NCBI RefSeq assembly: GCF_009696445.1
Contig: NZ_VULZ01000004.1
Coordinates: forward strand, 124,001 to 188,000
DNA from: Porcincola intestinalis
GTDB lineage: Bacteria > Bacillota > Clostridia > Lachnospirales > Lachnospiraceae
Reading direction: 5' to 3'
Length of the DNA: 64,000 bases
Positions 59,429-64,000 of the stretch are shown here, piece by piece (the stretch's first letter is position 1; each line of letters starts with the position of its first letter). The notes beneath the pieces were generated by a model. That model worked only from the letters and a program-made list of their open reading frames with translations, was not told where the DNA came from and did not search any database. The position numbers and the translations under genes were made by a program.

Positions 59429-61201
59429 TTACGGCCTTTCCGGCTTTTCTCCCTCCTCTTGCTGACCCACGCACCAGATCGAGCTCAGGCTGTGGTCGTC
59501 CGCTCCTTCCACCGCGTACCCGGCCTCCATCAGATCCCGGACACGCACAGGAAGATCGTCCGGTATCCGCTCTCCCGGTGTAATCAGCGGAATACCCGGC
59601 GGGTACAGATACAGATACTCGCCGGACACCCGCCCGGCGACCTCCGCAAACAGAATCCGTTCCTGCGCGCTGTCCTGCGCCTTTCTGATCGTCATGACCG
59701 CCTCCGGGAAGCTGCTGCGTGCATGCTCTGCAGGTCTGTCGGCGCTGCCTGCCATTTCCCTGGGCGCTTCCGGGCCTGTGACAGCGGATCGTGCTTCCTG
59801 TTTTTCCTGCTCTCCGATACCGACTGGCTTCCTTCTGTCTCCTTCCGGCATTGCTGCCTTGCTTACGGTCGGAGGGCTCCCGGCAGTGCTCCAGCTGCGG
59901 TCAATCTGATGCAGTGCTTCGCTCAGCCGCCGAAAGCCTTCCTCATCGTCGCCGATCGAGCTGAGCATCAGCACATAGGAACGGGACAGCATCTCCGGCT
60001 GAAGATGCCAGGTCTGCCGCAGCGCATCGTACAGCTCACCGGCCTCATGCCCAGCCGGCCTTAGCAGAATCTTCGACGGATCATCCGTCACAATACAGCT
60101 GATGGACGACAGGTCTGCCACCGCTGTGTAAAACCATCTGAGATTTTCCGCCAGTCTGTCGAACAATTCTCTTCCCTGGCTCTCCAGCATCCGGATGCAC
60201 TGATCGATGCTGGCCATGAGCACATAGCTCGGACTGCTCGTCTGGAAGATGTCGAGCATTTCCCGCAGCCGCCTGCGGGAAACCAGCTTTCCCTGTACAT
60301 GAATCAGCGCTGTCTGTGTCAGCGATGGCAGGGTCTTGTGCACACTGTGGATTACCAGATCCGCCCCCAGCTTCACGGAGGACTCCGGGAAAATCTCATG
60401 CATGCCGAAATGAGCCCCGTGTGCTTCATCAACGATCAGGGGAATCCCGTGCCGGTGCGCGATTTCGGCAATCGCCCGCACATCCGAGACGATCCCATCG
60501 TATGTTGGCGATGTGATATAAACCGCCTGGATTCGCGGATCCTCCGCAAGCGCCCTCTCCACCTCCGCCGGATCGGCCGGCTGCCCGCAGTCCAGCTCTG
60601 ACAAGCCGGAGGCCTGCGCATGGTCCTGTACTGTATTGCCATACGCCTTCCTGTCGTCCGGCTCTGACTGGCCGGCTGCCCGCGCACAGCCCGGCTTCTC
60701 GCTTTCGCACATCTTCAAACTGCCTGGTTCTGTCAGGCCATCTGCCTGTGCACAGCCCGGCTCTGCGTCGCCAGAACCAGCTCTGTTTCCACAGCCCCCG
60801 ACCAGGCGGATGTGCGGCGCAGCGCTTCCGCTCGTTCCGGCAAGGTAATGCGCCGTAAGCCCGCCGGCCGCGACCGCGTGATACGCGGCCTTGTGGCTTG
60901 CCCGCATCATCAGAAGATGACCTCCCGCGGTCGTAGCCGCACCGATTGCACTGAGAATACCCGCCGTACTTCCATTGACCAGGAAATGCGTCTCCTCCGC
61001 CCCATACAGCCTTGCGGCTCTCTTCTCCGCTTCCAGCAGAATCCCTTCCGCATGATGCAGGTTGTCAAATCCATCGATCTCCGTAATATCGAATGAAAAC
61101 GGGTCCTTCAGCTGCCCAAGCCTCCGCTTGTGACCCGGCATATGAAACGGGTACGCATCCGACCCGCAGTAGCGCACCAGTTCATCATATAGATATGGCA
61201 T
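59429..61201 (-). CDS. Orn/Lys/Arg decarboxylase family protein
   Basis: 590-residue PLP enzyme of fold type I, related to SpeA/Cad-type decarboxylases and Bacillus YaaO. MPGHKRRLGQLKDPFSFDITE near 21-41, THFLVNGSTAGILSAIGAAT near 71-90, LIVDEAHGAHFG near 252-263 and the PLP lysine in VIHSVHKTLPSLTQTALIH near 280-298. An insertion of about 65 residues (130-198) consists of three 22-residue repeats, and another Pro/Glu-rich insertion lies near 465-500. ATG 61201 after AGGGGCAG. Substrate not known. Same position as yaaO in Bacillus. Confidence 0.88.
   Translation of the reverse strand: MPYLYDELVRYCGSDAYPFHMPGHKRRLGQLKDPFSFDITEIDGFDNLHHAEGILLEAEKRAARLYGAEETHFLVNGSTAGILSAIGAATTAGGHLLMMRASHKAAYHAVAAGGLTAHYLAGTSGSAAPHIRLVGGCGNRAGSGDAEPGCAQADGLTEPGSLKMCESEKPGCARAAGQSEPDDRKAYGNTVQDHAQASGLSELDCGQPADPAEVERALAEDPRIQAVYITSPTYDGIVSDVRAIAEIAHRHGIPLIVDEAHGAHFGMHEIFPESSVKLGADLVIHSVHKTLPSLTQTALIHVQGKLVSRRRLREMLDIFQTSSPSYVLMASIDQCIRMLESQGRELFDRLAENLRWFYTAVADLSSISCIVTDDPSKILLRPAGHEAGELYDALRQTWHLQPEMLSRSYVLMLSSIGDDEEGFRRLSEALHQIDRSWSTAGSPPTVSKAAMPEGDRRKPVGIGEQEKQEARSAVTGPEAPREMAGSADRPAEHARSSFPEAVMTIRKAQDSAQERILFAEVAGRVSGEYLYLYPPGIPLITPGERIPDDLPVRVRDLMEAGYAVEGADDHSLSSIWCVGQQEEGEKPERP
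60595..60792 (-). repeat. 66-bp in-frame repeats in the decarboxylase gene
   Basis: GCTCTGAC or its variant GTTCTGTC recurs at 60595, 60661 and 60727, period 66 bp exactly. Units encode degenerate 22-residue blocks such as CARAAGQSEPDD and HAQASGLSELDC. They lie in an insertion absent from relatives. Confidence 0.75.
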
Positions 61202-61238
61202 ATCTGCCCCTCACTCTCAGATTCCTCTTTCCATGCCC

Positions 61239-61356
61239 GACCGGTCAGCCATCGTTCAAGCCGTGTATCTGCTGACTGCTGCAGGCATCTTCAAAAGGAC
61301 CGGTCAGCCGTCGTTCAAGCCATGTATCTGCTGCCTGCTGCAAACACCTGTAAAAA
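61239..61356. repeat. 59-bp tandem duplication downstream of tatD
   Basis: GACCGGTCAGCC begins two adjacent 59-bp units at 61239 and 61298. The units are about 85 percent identical over most of their length (for instance TCGTTCAAGCC, TGTATCTGCTG, CTGCTGCA). They fill the spacer between tatD and the decarboxylase gene. No T-run terminator is seen. Confidence 0.8.
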
Positions 61357-61360
61357 ACTG

Positions 61361-62167
61361 TCAGGCAAGTCTGTAGACATCCTTCGCGTTCTTCAGCAGC
61401 GCCGCTGCACACGCCTCCTCATCCATTTCCCGAAGCGCTGCGATCTTTGCGATGACATACCGGATATTCCGGGAGTCATTCCGGGTGCCGCGCACCGGCT
61501 CCGGCGCCATGTACGGGCAGTCTGTCTCTGTCACAAGACTCTCAAGAGGAAGCGTCTGCACAACCTCCTTCAGCACTCTTGCATTCTTGAAAGTCACGAC
61601 GCCGCCGACGCCGATGTGGTACCCCAGCTTCACATACGCCCGGGCCATCTCGACGCTTCCGGAGTAGCAGTGGATAATCCCGCCGCTTAGGGTTTTTCCG
61701 GCTCTTGTATGATGCTTCACAATCACATCAAAGGTATCCTGCGCCGCCTCTCGGCTGTGCACATTGATCGGCAGATTCAGCTCCGCCGCCAGGTGAAGCT
61801 GTGCAGCAAACCATTTCCGCTGGATCTCCTTCGGCTGTACCATCCAGTGATAATCGAGGCCGATCTCCCCGACGCAGACCACCTTCGGCTGTTCGAGCAG
61901 GCCATGCAAGCGTGCCATCACGGACAATGCCTGGCTGCTGCCCTCCTCCCCAAAGATGCCGACCTCATCCGGATGGATACCACAGCCTGCGTACACTTCC
62001 TCATAGCGCCGTGCCAGCTCCGCCGACCTTTCAGCCCCCTCAAGGGAAGCCCCCATATTTACAACAAACTCAACACCCTCGTCACGAAGATCTCTGCCAA
62101 GAAGACGCGTTCTGTCTGCGTCAAAGGCCTCATCGTCGTAGTGTGCATGTGTATCACAAAATCTCAT
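61361..62167 (-). CDS. tatD: TatD family metal-dependent DNase
   Basis: 268 residues. Metal residues of the TatD amidohydrolase fold: FCDTHAHYDDEAF near 3-15, GIHPDEVG near 63-70, VCVGEIGLDYHW near 97-108, PINVHSREAAQDTF near 131-144, GIIHCYSGSVEMAR near 159-172 and VTETDCPYMAPEPVRG near 209-224. ATG 62167 after GGGGAGAGCAGACAC; an upstream frame to 62212 is not family-like. 3'-5' exonuclease/DNA-repair role is typical. Neighbour of the replication block as in many Firmicutes. Confidence 0.95.
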   Translation of the reverse strand: MRFCDTHAHYDDEAFDADRTRLLGRDLRDEGVEFVVNMGASLEGAERSAELARRYEEVYAGCGIHPDEVGIFGEEGSSQALSVMARLHGLLEQPKVVCVGEIGLDYHWMVQPKEIQRKWFAAQLHLAAELNLPINVHSREAAQDTFDVIVKHHTRAGKTLSGGIIHCYSGSVEMARAYVKLGYHIGVGGVVTFKNARVLKEVVQTLPLESLVTETDCPYMAPEPVRGTRNDSRNIRYVIAKIAALREMDEEACAAALLKNAKDVYRLA

Positions 62168-62212
62168 GTGTCTGCTCTCCCCGCCATGACTGTATTGTAC
62201 GCCCCTGTCCAC

Positions 62213-62400
62213 TGTCCCGGAATCACGCTCATCAGCAGCTACGATCTTACCACAACCAGCCGTTCATTTGAGCCAGAACATGAGATATCCAAAATTGCAA
62301 AAATCCGTCCGCCATGCTAAGGTTACACTATTCGCTGTCATTCTTGTCTGAGGACATTATCTGGTTCAGAAAGAGACAGCCATACGAAGGAGGCCAGCAT
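62213..62400. other. Divergent tatD/ArsR-type spacer
   Basis: 188 nt between the two start codons. No promoter pair good enough to list; the AAGGAGG ribosome site of the ArsR-type gene is at its right end. Confidence 0.4.
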
Positions 62401-63363
62401 ATGCTTGAAATTCACAATCTCGAGGAAGGCCTCGGTCTTTTTAAAACACTCGGTTCGGAAGTGCGGCTGAAAATTGTCTGGCTGCTTGCCCGCAATGGGG
62501 AAATGAACCTGAATGAAATTGCCGGCGCGCTCGGCCTGACCAACGGTGCCATCACCTCCCATATCCGAAAACTTGAGGAATGCGGCATGATCCGCATTCA
62601 TGCGGCATCCACCGGGCGCGGGAGTCAGAAACGCTGTGACCTGGTCCATGATCGGATTCTGCTCAACATGCTGAATACACCGGAGGAAAAACAGACAAAA
62701 GTCTACGAAACCGTCATCCGGGTCGGACAGTACACCGATTATGCTGTCAATCCTCCCTGCGGTGTCGTCACCGCGAAAGGGCCGGCAGGCGGGCTGGAGG
62801 GTGTCCGGTCCTTTGCTCATCCGGACCGTTTTGAGGGTGAGCTGTTATGGTTTCACGACGGATATGTCGAGTACCGCATCCCGAATCTCCTTCCACCTGA
62901 CAATCAGATTGTCCAGCTGACCATCAGCGCAGAGCTCTCATCTGCGGAGGAAGGCCCGTCAGAGGAGCATTCGTCGGAGATCACTTTTTATCTGAACGGC
63001 AGGCAGATGGGGACCCCGGAGTATTTCCAGCCCCAGGACGCCACCAGCGGCATCTTTTCTCCCGCCTGGTGGAAAAACAAAGCGCTGTCGCATGGCAATC
63101 CCAAATTGATTGTATTCAATCGTTCTGGTGTCTTTATGGAAGGCCGCAAAGCTTCCTCCTCCGGTCTGGGTGACATGAATCTCGATGAAACAAGCGACCT
63201 GAGGCTTCGACTGGAAACCAGGCCCGGAAAGCTCCATCACGGCGGGTGCGCAATCTTTGGCTCCGGATTCGGTAACTATCACCAGGACATCGTCGTCCGT
63301 GTCCACTATATGCCATCTGATCAGACCGCTGTCCGGGAGGCTGAATCAAAATACAGCAGTTGA
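62401..63363 (+). CDS. ArsR-type HTH regulator with C-terminal beta domain
   Basis: 320 residues. Residues 8-90 form an ArsR-type winged helix: GLFKTLGSEVRLKIVWLLA, LNEIAGALGLTNGAITSHIRKLEECGMI, no metal-binding CxxC-type site. The C-terminal 200 residues (FEGELLWFHDGYVEYRIPN, EITFYLNGRQMGT, GGCAIFGSGFGNYHQDI) look like a beta-sandwich sensor. ATG 62401 after AAGGAGGCCAGCAT. It converges, 13 nt between stops, on a paralogue on the other strand. In related clostridia such proteins stand near arabinofuranosidase and other glycosidase genes, so a sugar effector is likely (inference). Confidence 0.85.
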   Translation: MLEIHNLEEGLGLFKTLGSEVRLKIVWLLARNGEMNLNEIAGALGLTNGAITSHIRKLEECGMIRIHAASTGRGSQKRCDLVHDRILLNMLNTPEEKQTKVYETVIRVGQYTDYAVNPPCGVVTAKGPAGGLEGVRSFAHPDRFEGELLWFHDGYVEYRIPNLLPPDNQIVQLTISAELSSAEEGPSEEHSSEITFYLNGRQMGTPEYFQPQDATSGIFSPAWWKNKALSHGNPKLIVFNRSGVFMEGRKASSSGLGDMNLDETSDLRLRLETRPGKLHHGGCAIFGSGFGNYHQDIVVRVHYMPSDQTAVREAESKYSS

Positions 63364-63376
63364 TGCCGTCGCCTAT

Positions 63377-64000
63377 TCACTCGCGCTCATACTGGATATG
63401 AAATTCGATATCCTGGTTATAATTGCCGAAACCACGCCCAAACAAAGTCAGTCCCCCTACATGCTCCGCACTGTCCGGAACCGAGAACCGGAAGTAGATC
63501 GGTGTTCGGCTGCTGATATTCAGATCCTGAATGGCAGCCTGAGAGATCTGGATATCATCCATAAAGGTCCCCTTTTCATTGACTGTCAGTGTTTTTAACA
63601 GTCCATACTGATTCCAGTTGGACAGCCACCAGTCCGGTGTAAAACGGCCCGGGACATCTCCATAGTCGCCTGGGCTGGTCCATTGTCCCAACAGCATCCC
63701 GTTCAAGGAAAAATAGATGTCCGATGGCCAGTTGGCATTGACCCCCGGAGCCTCAGACGAAAGCTCAACAGATACACTGAATTCCGTAATCCGGCTGCTG
63801 CGCGGAATGATACAGGGCACCATGTACTCCACAAATCCTCTTGTAAACCACAATATATCCGCCTCGAACCGTTTCTGATGTGTAAAATAACGAGGATCAT
63901 CTACTTCCCCGATGATGGACTTCTCGGTTGAGATCCCGCAGGTCGGGTAGATCTCACAGGAGGAATACTGCCCAACCCGAATATGGGATGCATATTCATT
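63377..64000 (-). CDS. ArsR-type regulator paralogue, C-terminal part (cut by window end)
   Basis: Open at the window edge; 207 residues visible, beginning in NEYASHIRVGQYSSCEIYPT. It aligns throughout with residues 100-320 of the gene at 62401-63363: IRVGQY in both, LWFTRGFVEY against LWFHDGYVEY, IYFSLNGMLLGQW against ITFYLNGRQMGTP, LFGRGFGNYNQDI against IFGSGFGNYHQDI. The HTH part must lie beyond 64000. The convergent paralogue pair suggests duplication with divergence in ligand or target. Confidence 0.85.
   Translation of the reverse strand, partial: NEYASHIRVGQYSSCEIYPTCGISTEKSIIGEVDDPRYFTHQKRFEADILWFTRGFVEYMVPCIIPRSSRITEFSVSVELSSEAPGVNANWPSDIYFSLNGMLLGQWTSPGDYGDVPGRFTPDWWLSNWNQYGLLKTLTVNEKGTFMDDIQISQAAIQDLNISSRTPIYFRFSVPDSAEHVGGLTLFGRGFGNYNQDIEFHIQYERE

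Noticed and set aside
1-64000. Defence island, prophage, transposon or biosynthetic gene cluster
   Set aside because: No integrase, transposase, phage structural, restriction, Cas or synthase gene was found; apart from one toxin-antitoxin pair the content is metabolic and housekeeping.

Overview
The window looks like chromosome of a Gram-positive, low-to-mid GC Firmicute of class Clostridia, most likely family Lachnospiraceae. The basis is a set of clostridial conserved families (DUF1836, DUF2325, DUF4364, DUF6142-like, a SleB-type cell-wall hydrolase), AGGAGG-type ribosome binding sites almost throughout, and a holB-ricT-methyltransferase-rsmI block laid out as in Bacillus. This assignment is an inference from protein families, since there is no rRNA gene. 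About 80 percent of the genes lie on the minus strand. I saw no tRNA, rRNA, CRISPR, insertion sequence or prophage.

Region 1 (1-9550) is a carbohydrate-uptake locus on the minus strand. It holds a binding protein with two CUT1 permeases, a LacI repressor, a GH127 beta-L-arabinofuranosidase-like enzyme, then a second binding protein and permease. The promoter of the first binding protein has a clear -35/-10, a perfect 16-bp LacI-type operator just downstream and an unexplained 33-bp palindrome upstream. Region 2 (9560-15430) holds an AbrB/PIN toxin-antitoxin pair with a palindromic operator, a divergent ECF sigma/anti-sigma pair, an HlyIII-type membrane protein, a DUF1836 protein and a stand-alone RelA/SpoT-type synthetase. 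Region 3 (15430-20850) is a third sugar ABC transporter with its own ATPase and a TIM-barrel sugar isomerase/epimerase. The ATPase probably also energises the ATPase-less transporters of region 1. Region 4 (20880-23350) has an MFS permease, a P-loop sugar/nucleoside kinase and a DUF2325 protein.

Region 5 (23450-43500) is a long run of minus-strand genes: a polysaccharide deacetylase, pyrC-pyrF-pyrK-pyrD-pyrE, a VanZ-like protein, a small membrane protein, an M29-type peptidase, purE-purM-purN-purD, a cadherin-like membrane protein, clpC, a small conserved protein and radA. It joins UMP synthesis, part of IMP synthesis and protein/DNA quality control. Region 6 (43600-53900) holds DUF4364, a secreted SH3/SleB hydrolase, a zinc-ribbon membrane protein, an ArsB/NhaD-type transporter, the Mg2+ channel MgtE, glycogen phosphorylase and an AraC regulator. 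Region 7 (53960-61200) is the housekeeping block: decarboxylase, guanylate-kinase-like protein, holB, ricT, tRNA methyltransferase, rsmI. Region 8 (61360-64000) has tatD and a convergent pair of paralogous ArsR-type regulators, the second cut by the window edge.

The most unusual signals are non-coding or repetitive. A 42-bp element occurs three times, each directly after an intrinsic terminator, and one stem pair co-varies. A plus-strand RNA-like double hairpin with a terminator lies at 48130-48221 with no gene in front of it. All three sugar ABC operons carry a strong hairpin right after the binding-protein gene. Short direct duplications, often with a period near 60 bp, recur in spacers and also inside coding regions, and RicT ends in nine 13-residue repeats. 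No complete new defence or metabolic system could be supported.
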